Counted from the first letter of the stretch, positions 23,727 to 35,942 are shown. The stretch is DNA of 64,000 nt from Lobosporangium transversale (GCF_002105155.1 NW_019028988.1:372001-436000), one strand, 5' to 3'. Program-made: numbers and translations. Notes: a model not told the origin generated them from the sequence alone.

Positions 23727-24219
23727 GCAACTAAGGCAGCCTTCTTCTACTTCTTCATCCACTTACTTTTTGATACAAGAGCAGTTCCCTACACCATGAC
23801 AATAATTAGTGTTTAGCAGAACTGTTAGATTACAATAGCGACACTGATTAGCAATTTTTTAGTAGACCATAGGCCAACCTGTCCCTAGGAGCAAAGTCAT
23901 TAGGTCAAGAGTTGCAGCGCCTGAAAAAGTGTAGGCTCCATTACGGGTGCTTATTGCCGACCTGACCATCATACATGCTTAATGATAGCCGATACTACGT
24001 TCCATAATGCGCCTCTATCAATTCCATAAATATGTGGCGTCAAATTCGTGAGTTTTTTATTTGTTGAGATGCTCAGGTGTAGAAGCGACCCAAGAGTTCG
24101 CTTCTGTACTCCAGGGAAAAATCCCGGTTGGCCTGGCGGATCTACCCACAACAAATTTCGGATGCAGTGCTTAGAATGCTGTCATTGATGTGGCCTGTTA
24201 ATGTTTCCCGGCCATGAAG

Positions 24220-25023
24220 ATCTTAGCGTCGTACATGCATCTTGATCTTTCCAAAGACCCACTCGGCTGCATTTAGCTGAGGGGTATAGGAAGGCAGCCG
24301 CAGGTAAATGTGTTTACCACTGGTGACATTTTGTACATCGCCAACCTGTGAAAAGACGCGCTATCCATCATGATGACTCTTGGGATTGGGAGAGCGGGGA
24401 TGAGCTTGTCGACCAGGAAGACTTGGAAAGTCTGAGTGTTGAAGGTTCCCAAGCGTACTTACCAATAGCGACTACGACAGAAATGTTTTGTCCCTACTGA
24501 GTAGGACGAATTCTTAAAACCTTTTTTTCCTCGTGGTGCCCGACCAATCTACGCGTAAGATACAGGTTAAACCCGGCTTCGTCAACAAACACTGCGTCTG
24601 TCAGGTTTGTGCCATTTATGATCAGGTCCTGTCTTCATCGAACACGACCAGCAATCCTCTCTGGGCCATTGTGGTCCTCAGGTCCACAGCGCATTAGCTT
24701 GAACATGTAGCCTACTTGTTTACTAACCGCTCTGTTGACGGCAGATAAGAACACAGGCGAATCGAAGCGAAAAGTCTCATTGAGGGACTGTGTAGACTGG
24801 CAACAGTCAGGCCAGGGTTTTCATCAAGCTGACCTTTTAACCATGCAATATGCTTGTCCTGAAGTGCTGAACGGTGATTACCACGCCCCTCCTTTTCAAA
24901 CGTCTCAGTGATACTTTTTACTGTTGTGTACGAGAAGCTAAATCGACGGGCAGTCTCTGCGTATGTCATCCCTTCATCAAAAATGAATGCAATTATTTTT
25001 AGGCGAGCGAAAGTGAGGGTCAA
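24220..25023 (-). pseudogene. Decayed Tc1/mariner (IS630-like) transposase
   Basis: On the minus strand a helix-turn-helix start is readable (GMTYAETARRFSFSYTTVKS) followed by a second DNA-binding segment (DKHIAWLKGQLDENPGLTVA). After stops and frame changes come the three catalytic blocks of the DDE_3 type: AVFVDEAGFNLYL (24560-24610 region), RVIMMDSASFHR (about 24360-24400), and SYTPQLNAAEWVFGKIK (about 24235-24290). This order and wording fit fungal Tc1/mariner transposases. At least three in-frame stops or shifts make it inactive. I could not find matching terminal repeats. Confidence 0.85.
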
Positions 25024-25676
25024 TACGTTTGAACGTGGACAAATGGTGTTGTATTATAAAAAAAAGAGAATGTTTAGCGTACCACAAGGTCCTACTTGTT
25101 CTTTTATCTAGCTCTATCATTATATTTTACTATTTTTGCGAAATTGACACACATATTTATGATATTCCAGTTGTTGGGATGCGTTTCAGATCCATGTTTT
25201 ATTAATATATATTTAATATTCTCTCATGAACGTTTCATGAAATGGATACCTCGAGCGGAGTTTTATACCATGTGAATGCTATTTTTACATCGTGGTTTTT
25301 TTTTCTTCCTTCTTTCCAACATGCCATTGCTCTGCATTAGATTTTGTTATGTTGCTGCATGATGACACTTGCCAGCATATTCCCATGTTAACAGATGTAT
25401 CAATATGCTTGTATATTGTCTATATTGTCTATACATGCATCGAACATTTATACTTAAATAATCATAGTATTGCCTTTTGTGAAAAGCAATTCACCTTAAC
25501 GCACTGAAATGTATATGTGATAAATAGTATATATATGCTCGTAGGCAAGCATTATGCCACAATATATTACTGGTTTCATCTCTAAAGTGTAATATAGACG
25601 CCAGATGATCTTCATATGTCATCCTAAAGCAGTCAATGCTTACATCTTTTTTCTTTCGTTGTACTCACCTATAAGT

Positions 25677-25974
25677 TTAGTAGTTCACAGCGTAGTAATT
25701 CACAATCCCATTTTGGTCGAGCTGTAGGTTCTTTGCAGATTCGTGTATAATGTGAACAGATGACATGTCTGCAATCATGATAAAAAAAGCTGGTTTTCCC
25801 TCAGCTTGGACTGTACCTTTTGATTCCCCACGCTCGTTCATCTTGTATTATCGAATGACTGAGCTTCCTCGTTAGAGACTGCAGGCACATTGGCGGCCTC
25901 GTTGGAATTTCTGTAAACAATATCCATTGCCCTTTCGCTGCCACGTTTTTTGAAAAGTTCAAACTCATCTTTTT
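25677..25974 (-). pseudogene. Coding remnant of unknown family with one frame break
   Basis: The minus strand gives KDEFELFKKRGSERAMDIVY...NEEAQSFDN in one frame, and immediately afterwards a second frame gives NERGESKGTVQAEGKPAFFI then MSSVHIIHESAKNLQLDQNG and ends NYYAVNY-stop at 25677. A one-base shift near 25840 separates them. The residue use is protein-like, unlike the surrounding AT-rich spacer. No ATG or clear upstream exon is seen. Likely the tail of a broken gene; family unknown. Confidence 0.4.
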
Positions 25975-27328
25975 AACCGATTATAACAGGCTAATTATGT
26001 TTTTTAGTGTTTAGTGGAAATGCTATACAAATGTAACACAGCTGGCGGAGGAAAAAAAGTTGCGCCAAAGCAAACAAACGGAGTCCCAACAAAAGGTTAA
26101 AGGCAATATGGCCGCATTGCTCTCATGACCACTAAGACATGAAGTAGACCTCAGCCCAGACTCAGAACCTTTTTACTCGGCTCCACTCCAAACTCTATGC
26201 ATACAAAACAAAGTGGTTAGCAAAGCAACTTTTGAGTAGGCAGTATATTTATTGAAAAATATTATTATATATATATTTATATATTATATATATATCTATA
26301 TGTATTTATACTTACATGCCTCAAGTGTATCGGCAAGTTCATCGCAGTGGAATGTAAAAATTAGCCACCATTACAATTCAATCATCGTCTTTTGGTATGA
26401 ATCACACCAAGGAATGGGTATATGTATACATGTGGCGGGACATGCCTGTTCCAAGCAAAGTTCATCCTTTTTTTTTCTTCGGCGGTTTTAATCCCAATGT
26501 CATTTCATGTCTAGCCTGCATGTGCACGACCACATCTGAGCATGGTGATGCTTTTATTCAATGATGAGCCATATTTTTCCATCTCCTTCTCCGCGGAAAG
26601 GACAAAAACGATCAAACAAGCTGAGCAACAGGGTCAAAATGTATGCTATGCATATCATACTCTTGCGAAGCTCTTAACGTGGAGAAAAGGCTTCAGCCTC
26701 ACAAATCACACAGACGACTTCAATTAAATATCTAAATTCGTTCTACTTCTTCACATTCTTTTTGGTTTTGTATCTTGTCACGGACTGATGGATTCCAGAC
26801 TTTTCTCTCATACTTCTTCCTTTCTTTGCCTGGCCATGAACCTAACTGCGAGGCTCACTATTTCGTACGGTAGTATACAATAATACGTATTCAATATATA
26901 TATTTATATATATATATTATATATATATATATTTTTTATATTATGGGTATAAAAATATAATGTATATATTAGTCTGCGAAACCTTGGGGCTCATTTGTTT
27001 AGAATGGAAGTAGAGAAACATGCAAAGAAAACATTATGATGGCACCATGCGTCTTGCTAAACCTTTTTTTTTTTCTCCTGCTCAGAAAGAATCGTATAAG
27101 AAGAGAGGATCCCCTTTTTTTTTTCTTTTCTTTTTATTTTTTTAATCTATCTTCTAACACCAACCTTTGACTTCGTCTCAGTTTCGGATACTCCATTTCG
27201 TTCGAGATTACTATACCCTAATAATACTTCTTTATCCAACAGTCTCAGCAACTTTTATTCATTTTTTCCACCAGGCTCCTTAGCTCCTTAAAACTTCATA
27301 TACTACCACCTATAAACCATTTCTTGCT
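25975..27328. other. AT-rich gene-poor spacer with AT microsatellites
   Basis: Contains TA-rich simple repeats at about 26260-26300 and 26895-26960 (alternating TATATA), and T-rich, CT-rich sequence at 27060-27300 that forms the 5' flank of the next gene. No gene seen. Confidence 0.5.
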
Positions 27329-27730
27329 ATGACTCACACATCTTCTGCCACTGCTACCATGACCAACCCTTCCAATAACACCGGAAAGAACCGTCGTCTC
27401 TCTTTCATCCGTCTCTTTAATGGCAAGACAAAGGCCAGTGAGGGTGTTGAGTCCGTAAATGCCTCTGAGGTCCCTCCAGTACCAACATTGCCGGTCCATT
27501 ACCGCCATTCGATGGCTTCATCTATGAATACTTTACAGACTGAGATGATGCGTCAACGCCGCAAGTCTATTGCAGCCATGGCCGATGGAACCGGTCGCTC
27601 TGTCAGCCTCGACTTGAAGCACTCTACTGAAATGACAGACAAGATGCGTCAGTTCGATGAACTTCTCCAGAAGCGTCGCAGTAGCACGATTCGTATTTCA
27701 CTTACCCCAAGTCTACTTCAAGATTCTTAA
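27329..27730 (+). CDS. Small Ser/Arg-rich protein of unknown function
   Basis: Intronless, 133 residues, beginning MTHTSSATATMTNPSNNTGK. Contains repeated basic-Ser patches that look like basophilic kinase sites: KNRRLSFIRLF, RQRRKSIAAMA, LQKRRSSTIRISL. It also has a helical stretch HSTEMTDKMRQFDELLQKRR. No membrane span, no known domain. The first and the second methionine (residue 11) are both possible starts. The gene sits behind a long CT-rich leader typical of well-expressed genes here. Function unknown; the RRxS sites suggest PKA-type regulation (inference). Confidence 0.7.
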   Translation: MTHTSSATATMTNPSNNTGKNRRLSFIRLFNGKTKASEGVESVNASEVPPVPTLPVHYRHSMASSMNTLQTEMMRQRRKSIAAMADGTGRSVSLDLKHSTEMTDKMRQFDELLQKRRSSTIRISLTPSLLQDS

Positions 27731-28347
27731 GACAAACCTCGCTGTCGGAATTTTCATTCCCTACTTCAATTTGCTTTTTTTTGTATTACTCTTCTCATTG
27801 TTTATTGTTTTTTGTCCATTTCTGTTCTGTTCGCTTTCGAGATCTTCTTTATACTTCATAGTTATTTTTATTATTTGTTCGTCATTCTTGTAAAATCGCA
27901 TCCTTGTACAATAGCAATAGATTATTACACATATACTACAAAACATAATATCAATATTTCAATATATATATATCATTGCATTCACGCCACACCAATGACA
28001 AGTCTTGAATGAAATTGCAGTTCCTGTTACTAGCGAATAAGGTTCTTAGTCAAGATTAAAAGGCAACATTGCTGGGGCCAAAGATGAAATACCATTATAG
28101 TCCCACTGTGTGGGGTGGATAGCTTTGTCAATAATTGGGAAGATCGCGATATCCTTGTGCCACGATGGCATGCATGACATGGTGGCAACATTTGAAAAAA
28201 GAGACACAGACATGACAACAGTCACGTCCTTTTTTCAAGCAATACTCCCATGGTGCTTTTTTTTTTTTTTTTTTTTTTTTTTTTTCTTCACATCTCTCAA
28301 CACTCAGCATTCTTTTTTTTTTATACAAATCAATATTCTACGACCGA
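27731..28347. other. Intergenic spacer
   Basis: About 600 bases with a T27 run at about 28256-28285 and T-rich 3' flank of the previous gene. No gene seen. Confidence 0.5.
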
Positions 28348-30223
28348 ATGAACTTGTCAAAACCATCACCTTACTCTGCTGCAGACGTCCCAGGTTTACT
28401 CTACGCGTCCTTTAATCAGGGTGAGCATAGCTTTCATTCTGCTCCCATTACTTAACAATGCATTGCAATGCAACTCAATGTGATGCAATGTAACGTCTCT
28501 TTTGACTAGATATATACTGAATGATTAACTTGTCATTTTTGTCCACAACTGTCTATATTACATCCTAAGACTATGGATGCTTTTCCTGCGGGCTCGACAC
28601 TGGGTTCCGAATATATAACTGTGACCCATTGAAGGAAAAAATGCGCAAAGGTTTGTCTAAAAAGGGGCAAAGGTGAGCGATATTGTGCTCACATGGTCTG
28701 ATTTTTTTATTTTTTTATTTATTTTTTTTATAGAGTTTGAGGATGGAGGTATCTGCATTGTTGAAATGCTTTTCCGTTGCAATATTCTCGCTTTGGTTGG
28801 TGGTGGCAAAAACCCAAAGTATCCACCCAACAAGGTGATCATTTGGGACGATCAGAAGAATAGGGCTGTTATCGAATTAGAATTTAGGAGCGAAGTTAAG
28901 GCAGTGAAATTACGGCGCGAAAAGTATGTTATGACAGTTTTTTTTTTTTTTTTTTTTTTTTTCCTTCAACTTGAACCGGCATTTATTTCATGTTCATAAA
29001 ACTTCAAGCGTTCTGTCATTTAATTATTACTTTTAGATTTGTCGTAGCTTTGAATAATAAGGTCATTGTCTACAGCTTCGATCAAAATCCCACCAAATTA
29101 CATGTCTTTGAGACTGTCGATAATGACAGAGGTAAGTACTAAAAAAGAATAAAGAACTAAAATTCCTTGAAGTATAACCCTTTTAATCATCAGAATTTTA
29201 TTCTCAATAGGTCTCGTAGCATTATCCTCATCCGAGAAACACGCAATCTTAATTTTTCCGGGGCGGCAAAGTGGACACATACAGATCGTGGATCTCAATA
29301 ATATCGTACCTACAACAGCTGTATCAGCTTCTGCGGCGCTACCGTCATCTCAACCCAACCCATTCTCTTCCAACCCTCAACCGAAATATCCAATGGCTAG
29401 CACGCGACCTTCAGCCAACATTTCCATTATCCCTGCACACACAAGTCCACTATTTTGCTTGGTGACGAATGCCGATGGAACAAAGTGCGCCTCAGCATCT
29501 GACAAAGGGACGCTAATTAGAGTGTTTGATACTGGGTCCAGCAAACTTTTACATGAGTTCAGACGAGGCGTCGATAGAGCGGAGATTTACAGCATTGCGT
29601 TTAATAGCGACTCCACTAGGATCTGCGCAGGATCTGACAAAGGCACTGTTCATATTTTCAACCTTGAAGGTGTAAATGGATCCAGAGTTTATCAATCAGG
29701 AGTAGGATCACCATCTGCTGGGCCTCACTATGGCGAAGTCATTCAACCGCATCATACAACCCACATGGTGACTGGGAATAGACAATCAAGGTAATTAAAT
29801 AAAGCCTCAGTGCGGCATACTGACAACATTGGGCGAAGCATTTTGGTATAGAACTAGCTTCTGATGATTCGTTGATACGCATCTCTGCTCTCGGTCTTTG
29901 AAATATACAGCTTAGCGTTTATGAAGGATTTGTTGCCGAAATACTTCTCATCAGCATGGTCCTTTGCACAATTCAAAGTTGCTGCTGATTGTCGTTGCAT
30001 TTGTGCATTCGGCGGCGAGAAGAACACAGTGATTGGTAGGTCTTTTTTTTTTCACTTGCCGCAGCTGTTCCAGCGTAGTATATGTAATTAACTATTTTGA
30101 AACGGATGATTAGTGATTTGCGCCGATGGAAGTTTCTACCGATTTATGTTTGATCCACAGAAAGGCGGTGAATGCGTACGGGAGAGTTACAGAAAGTTCT
30201 TGAAGGACAGCGATGATGATTAG
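28348..30223 (+). CDS. HSV2: WIPI/PROPPIN beta-propeller, Hsv2/WDR45B-like (7 exons)
   Basis: Exons 28348-28420, 28570-28650, 28734-28923, 29037-29131, 29211-29790, 29911-30035, 30114-30223; 417 residues. Seen: [20 protein letters not shown] near the N-terminus, [38 protein letters not shown], and the hallmark [20 protein letters not shown], where FRRG is the PI3P/PI(3,5)P2-binding motif. Then [16 protein letters not shown] and the last blade [20 protein letters not shown]. PROPPINs bind phosphoinositides on autophagic and endosomal membranes. The short linkers and [14 protein letters not shown] favour the WDR45B/Hsv2 branch over Atg18. All introns are GT-AG; two carry 20+ T runs. Confidence 0.92.
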
Positions 30224-30681
30224 CACTTCTAAGCCTGAACCATGGACCCTACGATTGTTATTTAGTGGTGATATCTATTATAGCTCTTACACCATTATAC
30301 AGGCAGAATGCCTATTTAAATGCCTTTGAAATGCTAATAATCAGGAGTAGATAGAAAGTGTTTGGCTCCGCTCAGCAGATTACAAAAGAGTCCTGGTCGA
30401 GTCTAAGAAGGTGTATTTGAATTGTGCCATGTTTTAGTAATCCTCAATCACCCTTAATAACTACGGCTATGGTTAAAGTACCTTTTGGAATCTTTCGAGA
30501 CAAACTCTCTAAGTGAGACAGCAAAAAAAAAAAAAAAAAAAAAAAAAGAATAAAAAAAAAATAGCTTCCAAACCGCCAGACTGGCACCAGATCCATCTAG
30601 CTTGCCTATACTCCCAACGAAAGCTGACTAGCTTCCAATGGATAATATTTTCTACTTTTCTATCTCTTTCCTCTCTTACAA
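30224..30681. other. Intergenic spacer
   Basis: About 460 bases holding an A25 run near 30523-30547 and a CT-rich leader directly before the next ATG. No gene seen. Confidence 0.5.
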
Positions 30682-31839
30682 ATGTCGTATATTACCACGA
30701 ATACATCGCCTTTTGAGACAACCTCCTCGCTGGCACCAACTATAACTCCAAGTGAGCCGTCAACACCCTCGGGGACAACAACTATAACAATTACATTTAC
30801 ACCTGAACCAACAACAGCTACCACAACCGTAGAATTAACGACAATAACGGCCACTACAACCGTAGAGCCAACAATAACAACGACTACTACAGCCGTAGAG
30901 CCAACGATAACAACGACCACCACAACCGTTGAACCAACGATAACAACAATCATCAACACTACAGCTACCTCAGTATCTGACATTACATCGGTCACAAGCT
31001 ATACGCAAACGCAGTTGACACCACCTTTTTCCGGAACGAACGTCGTTACAAGCGTATATCCTAGTATTGTACCAACACCAGCGCCCAAAGATGATCACTC
31101 AAATAAACTCCCAATCGGAGGTATTGTTGGAATAGTCCTCGCTGCTGCAGTTGTCTTGATTGCCCTTGTACTGTGCATAGTCTTTGCAATGCATCGTCAA
31201 CGCCGCAGCGCGAAGCGCAATAGCAATGACATGGCTATGCATGGAGGTCGTCTTTCAAGTGGAGCAGACGTTGACTTTCAAGGAAGTCGATTTGGCGCTG
31301 AGAACATGGACACAGGGATATCACAAGGCCCTATGAATGCGACATCGTTTGAAGAAAGTGGTGTCTCCAATGTATCTTCTAACGGGATGTACCCTTTGGA
31401 AAATTTTGGGACTAGCGCTGCAGCGGCAACAACTGGGACAGATACTGGTATGCATGGCTACGGATCAGATGAATACTCATGGAGGCAGCAGCAACCGTAT
31501 TATCCTACATCAAGTTATGTAGAGCCGTATGGCAATCGACACGACCCTTACTACGCCGTACGGCAAGAGACAACGGCATCGTACATGCGACGCCATCACC
31601 AAAAACAACAGCAGCAGTTCCCACAGCAATTTCAAGAATACACAGACACAAATTCAATGCCCGAAGGATATTTTGCTGGACAACAAAGCCGCCCTTCTGG
31701 CCACGACAACTACTATGCCGATCGATACTATGCAGCCGATGACGGCCGTTATCATCTCCATCAGTTAAGGCATGGCTATGGGATGGATGCAAGATCAGGC
31801 CCAGATCCTGGAACGAATACCTCCAATCCTACCATCTAA
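30682..31839 (+). CDS. Mucin-like single-pass membrane protein, Thr-rich ectodomain
   Basis: Intronless, 385 residues. Residues 1-140 are Thr/Pro-rich with an approximate repeat TTTTTVEPTITT used four to five times, a likely glycosylated stalk. A span IGGIVGIVLAAAVVLIALVL at about 150-172 is followed by RQRRSAKR, a stop-transfer signal. The cytoplasmic tail (about 205 residues) is rich in Tyr, Gln, His and Gly (SYVEPYGNRHDPYY, QQQQFPQQFQEY). No signal peptide. Same plan as the protein at 7589-9487 but without clear sequence identity outside the low-complexity parts. Possible surface sensor or wall-linked protein; no enzymatic domain. Confidence 0.8.
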   Translation: MSYITTNTSPFETTSSLAPTITPSEPSTPSGTTTITITFTPEPTTATTTVELTTITATTTVEPTITTTTTAVEPTITTTTTTVEPTITTIINTTATSVSDITSVTSYTQTQLTPPFSGTNVVTSVYPSIVPTPAPKDDHSNKLPIGGIVGIVLAAAVVLIALVLCIVFAMHRQRRSAKRNSNDMAMHGGRLSSGADVDFQGSRFGAENMDTGISQGPMNATSFEESGVSNVSSNGMYPLENFGTSAAAATTGTDTGMHGYGSDEYSWRQQQPYYPTSSYVEPYGNRHDPYYAVRQETTASYMRRHHQKQQQQFPQQFQEYTDTNSMPEGYFAGQQSRPSGHDNYYADRYYAADDGRYHLHQLRHGYGMDARSGPDPGTNTSNPTI

Positions 31840-32450
31840 TGAGTATAGTGTAATGATTACTGGTCGCAATATTGTTTCGTCTGAGAATGTCGATCCTCGC
31901 AGCATGGCCCGCTCTATCGTGAGGATATCGTGGTCTAAGGACGCAGCAACAACACCATTAATGTCTTGCTATCAGTTTTAGAATGACAATAGGAAAAACT
32001 ACTACATTCTTCAGAACTTACTCTGAACTACAGAAGTTAGCAAGCTTTCCAGGCAGTCTGGTCAGGTACTGTCGCCATTATCGACCTCAAAAACTGCTTT
32101 ATGGTCAAAGTTACAGTAATCTCCTTGTGTAATGTGTACAGTTACTTTAAATACAATAAACATTATGACTGAAAAGAATGAGAGCCCCATGATAGACGCA
32201 AAAAGGATGAGCTAGATAGGCTATTAGAAATCTATTGAGAATCCATATTGAATTAGTGGGGCCAGTCACTGTTGCTCTCACCAACAGATCTGCCTTCATC
32301 TTTACGCTTATTGGTGCTGCATCATCAGTCTTCATTGTGTTCTCTTTTTCACTTTACTCATCATCAGCATCCTTTCTTTAATCGTCCTCACCCCTTTCTT
32401 TCCTTGCTTATTTATTTCTAACGCAACTCCAACCTAACCAATCAACTATC
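31840..32450. other. Intergenic spacer
   Basis: About 610 bases; CT-rich leader at 32340-32450 before the aminotransferase ATG. No gene seen. Confidence 0.5.
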
Positions 32451-34069
32451 ATGACTGCCTCTGCTGCCGATACACCTAACACCGTTTGGGATACAAAAAC
32501 CCAACAATTTCATGGAGGACAGGATTGGAAGTTTCTCAGCAATTTTGTTGAAGACTTCTCTGTTACCACCAACTGCCTTGGCACTCCTGTCAAGGCTCTT
32601 CAAGCAGCTCGTGATGCGGTATGAAGCTTTTATCAATAATCATTTTGTTGATCTTGTCTTGTTGCAAAGGAAGCTTAAATAACAGTGATTTCTACGATTG
32701 CTCGTCTTATTGTCACAGATCGCAACTTGTCACCATTATCCTCCTGCTAACCAAGAGCCCGCCAAGTCCTCTCTAGCTGAATGGATCTGGCCTGAGCACT
32801 GGGAGGCGAACAGAGAGCGTCTGTTGCTCGGTAATGGTGCCTCTGAGTTAATTGACCTCGTCATTCGTTCAGCGCCCCAAGGATCATGGAAAGCTGGCCC
32901 ATGGGATGTTCAGGTATGGAATGGCAACCAGTAAAGAGCATAAGGCGCTTTGGGGATGAAGATGATACGCCAAGGGACCATTACAGACATTTTTCCATGT
33001 GTTCTGCGCGTGATCAGTCTATACTCCACAAAGAATAGTCTTAATCCGCCAATCTGATCTGAGTGATGAAGCCCACATACTCCTTTCTTTTTTTTTTTTT
33101 TTTTTTTTTTTTCGTTTTTGCCTGGCAAAGTCAGTGTGAAAGTCCCGATGTTTAAGGGTCCATATACTAATAGAGAAAAAGAAAATATGTTGATAATGAA
33201 TATAGTACAAGGAATACCAGCGATCTGCTGAGACCAATGGCCGTGACATTCTCTCGCCTAAAGGCGAAGACAAGGCTAACGTCGTGTGCATTGTCAACCC
33301 TTGCAATCCTACTGGAGACTACAAATCGATTGAGGAGCTCAAGTCATGGATCTTGAACAATGTTCAGGACAATGGCGTTGTTGTTATTGGTATATGTCGA
33401 CTAAATACCCATTTGATGCATTGCTGACCACAGAGCGATGAAATAACATCTTCAACCCACATGACTCATCATATTTATTCATCAAAAATTTTATCGTGTT
33501 TAGATGAATCGATGCAAATTTGGGTCGGACCCAACTTCCGTGAAGATTCCATGACAGCTCAGACCGAGTTCTTAGAAAAAACTTTCAAGGAGCGTAACAT
33601 CTCCATCTATGTAATTCACTCTTGGACAAAGATTTGGTCATGCACTGGTCTTCGCCTAGGTTCTATTGTGTGTCCTACTGTGGCTCATTGTGTCGAGCTG
33701 AAGCGTATTCAGGTTCCCTGGAGCGTCAACAGTCCAGCACTGGCGTTTTTGGATGAGGTTGTCCGCGATACTGAATATTTGGAAGAGACATGGAGAGTGA
33801 CACCGATCTACCGTGCTCAGCTGATTGAGCGTCTTAAGTCGCTTGCTAACGGTCGTTCTTGGGAATATTTTGGCAAGCCTTACCTCAGCTGGGTGTGGGC
33901 TGATCTCAAGGATGTTCAAACGGCCGAGAAGGCCGTAGCTTTGGCAAAACAAGCCGGCGTTCCTGTCCGTAGTGGCAAGCCAGGATATGAACGTCCAACG
34001 TTTGTGCGTATTGCAGTTCGTGAGCCTAGTCAGGTCGATGTTCTCCTCACAGCTTGGAAAGATCTTTAA
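32451..34069 (+). CDS. Class I/II PLP aminotransferase (exons 32451-32618, 32719-32913, 33206-33389, 33504-34069)
   Basis: 370 residues on four exons. Fold-type I aminotransferase features in order: TTNCLGTPVKALQAARDA, LLLGNGASELIDLVIRS (cofactor phosphate loop), VCIVNPCNPTGDY with the conserved NPxNPTG, VVVIDESMQIWVGPN with the Asp that holds the pyridine nitrogen, YVIHSWTKIWSCTGLRLGS with the Schiff-base Lys and the phosphate-binding Arg, and the substrate-carboxylate region near KPGYERPTFVRIAVRE. The length and these blocks resemble histidinol-phosphate aminotransferase and CobD-like threonine-phosphate decarboxylase families; the substrate cannot be decided from sequence. Intron 2 (33 kb) is long at 292 bases and contains a T22 run. 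Confidence 0.88.
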
Positions 34070-34272
34070 AAAAAAAAAAAAAAAGATCCTCTTCAGGCAT
34101 ATAAAATACGCACCATAATGAGCATGAGTAGCCCTATATATTGATAATCACGTGTATTCGTAAACATTCAAAAAAAACCTTTGGTGGCAAAGCAAGATGG
34201 AACATCTAAGGATCATTGCACTTTTTTTTTTTTTTTTTTTTGAGTAATCTTACCTTCAGGATAATAAATCAA

Positions 34273-35053
34273 ATGGAGATCATCAATGCTGATTCAGCGA
34301 TGCTCAGCAATTATGAGGTCTTAACTTTGTTGAATGACCAGAAGGCACAACGTCAAGCAAATGAGGTTGCAGGCACACGTGAGGTCGCAGAAAACTTGCG
34401 AACAGTAGAGTTCGAGGTATTCAGTCAAGATATTAAGAATAATGATAGTTGTTTGCTACCTTGTCTTTTTTTTACTAAACTGAAATGGATAAATGGGCAG
34501 CACTAACAAATAGAACGTAAGTCATGGAGGATTAACAAGTAGATCGGTCGTGCTGTTTCCCAATTAGGTTCAAAAGTATCTAAGTGCTTCACCGTGCACA
34601 ACACAATCGCCAGAGCAGATCGTAGCACTAAAGAAAGCGCTTTCAGCATACGAGTTGATGAAGGTTGAACTGTTACAGATTCTTAATCTTCGACCAAAAT
34701 CCCCAGTTGAGTTGTTGCTGGTAATAATATTATAAAAACTGTGAAGAAAACATGTGAGAACTCAAGAGTGAGGCATGTTTGGGAAAGAGAATAGGCGAGG
34801 GGCTCCTCGCCCGGCCATATGCTTTTCAATAAGGCATATAGGGGGTTGCTTCTATTTCATGATCTTCAACTGACACTCTTTTTATTTCTTTTTATTGTGT
34901 ATTTAATGAAAATAGGTCATTGAAGAATTCGAAGAACGGTTTACGATGGAGGATTGTGAAGCTATGCTTCGGATCATTTTGGAGTCACTGCCAAGAGACG
35001 ACGACGAAGTTATGGCTGAGGCAGAGAATAATGTAGAAGACCAAGAGGCATGA
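34273..35053 (+). CDS. RPC17: RNA polymerase III subunit Rpc17/RPC9 (exons 34273-34416, 34568-34720, 34916-35053)
   Basis: 144 residues. Starts MEIINADSAMLSNYEVLTLL, very close to the family's ALLSNYEV start, and continues with TVEFEVQKYLSASPCTTQSP, AYELMKVELLQILNLRPKSP and VIEEFEERFTMEDCEAMLRI, ending in an acidic tail. This is the Rpb4/CGRP-receptor-component family, which with Rpc25 forms the stalk of RNA polymerase III. Length equals the usual 140-160. The frame is open upstream of the ATG through a T18 run, so 34273 is the sensible start. Introns are GT-AG with in-phase joins. Confidence 0.93.
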
Positions 35054-35942
35054 TGCAGGAGAAATTTAACCTATAAAAATAAATTTTTTTAAACAACATT
35101 CAGAATATTTATATTTGTATAAATATAACAAATTAAAGAACCCTAGGCTTAAAAACCTCCCAGATGCACTAAGGCGTGGGATGGGGTGCTCTTGAACTTC
35201 AGGAAATATACAACAACATATCCCTTCTAAAATACAACGCAGAAATGATGGTTCATAAATCTAACAGAAGCAGCAAAACAGGAGAGAGTGAGGCGGGAAA
35301 GCATTAGAATGATGAGCGGACAAGAGATTGACCCCTGTCAATTTGGGATTATGATGGAGGAAAGAAAACCTTGTCTCCAGAATCCTTGCCTTGTCCAACT
35401 TTTATTAAGTAGAGTTTTTTTTTGTATGTTTTCAGCCTTTGCTGTATTCTTGAGCCCCTGTCTCCATTATATACCCCATGCACTTTGGAATCGGTTCCAT
35501 TTATACTGGACGGGGAAAATATTATTTTACAGTACTGAGTTACCTTCTTGATGTTAGAGGGGGCTATTCAGGCTATAATTGTCCTTTACCTACATGTATT
35601 TTATTTTCCCTTTTCCTTTGGGATCGCAAAGAAACACCGACAACCCTAATTCTGCTGAATCGTTTACTTCCCAGTTCGTGTGCATTCTTTAGCCTCCCTA
35701 TGCGGCACACAGCTCGTCTGTCAACCCCTTTGCATTTGACTCTCAGCATTTCCTCCTTTTACCTTCCCCTTCCTTCGTTTCCTCTTTTTTCTCTTCTCTC
35801 TCTACCTTATCTTTACCCATTTTCAGCCATAACTTACTATTCTGCACTTTATCCCACAACATCATTGTCATTCACATCCAATAAATTGCTATCTAGTATT
35901 TTCTCCTCGCTACTAAGCTATCATTAATCTACAGAAAAAAAA
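35054..35942. other. Intergenic region and CT-rich leader
   Basis: Nearly 900 bases. 35640-35940 is strongly pyrimidine-rich (CTTTTACCTTCCCCTTCC type), the 5' leader of the next gene. The open plus-strand frames here are low-complexity and not gene-like. Confidence 0.5.

Noticed and set aside
30660-30995. Minus-strand Val-rich open frame at the second mucin-like gene
   Set aside because: Same repeat shadow; the plus-strand reading has a transmembrane span and a continuous 385-residue frame.
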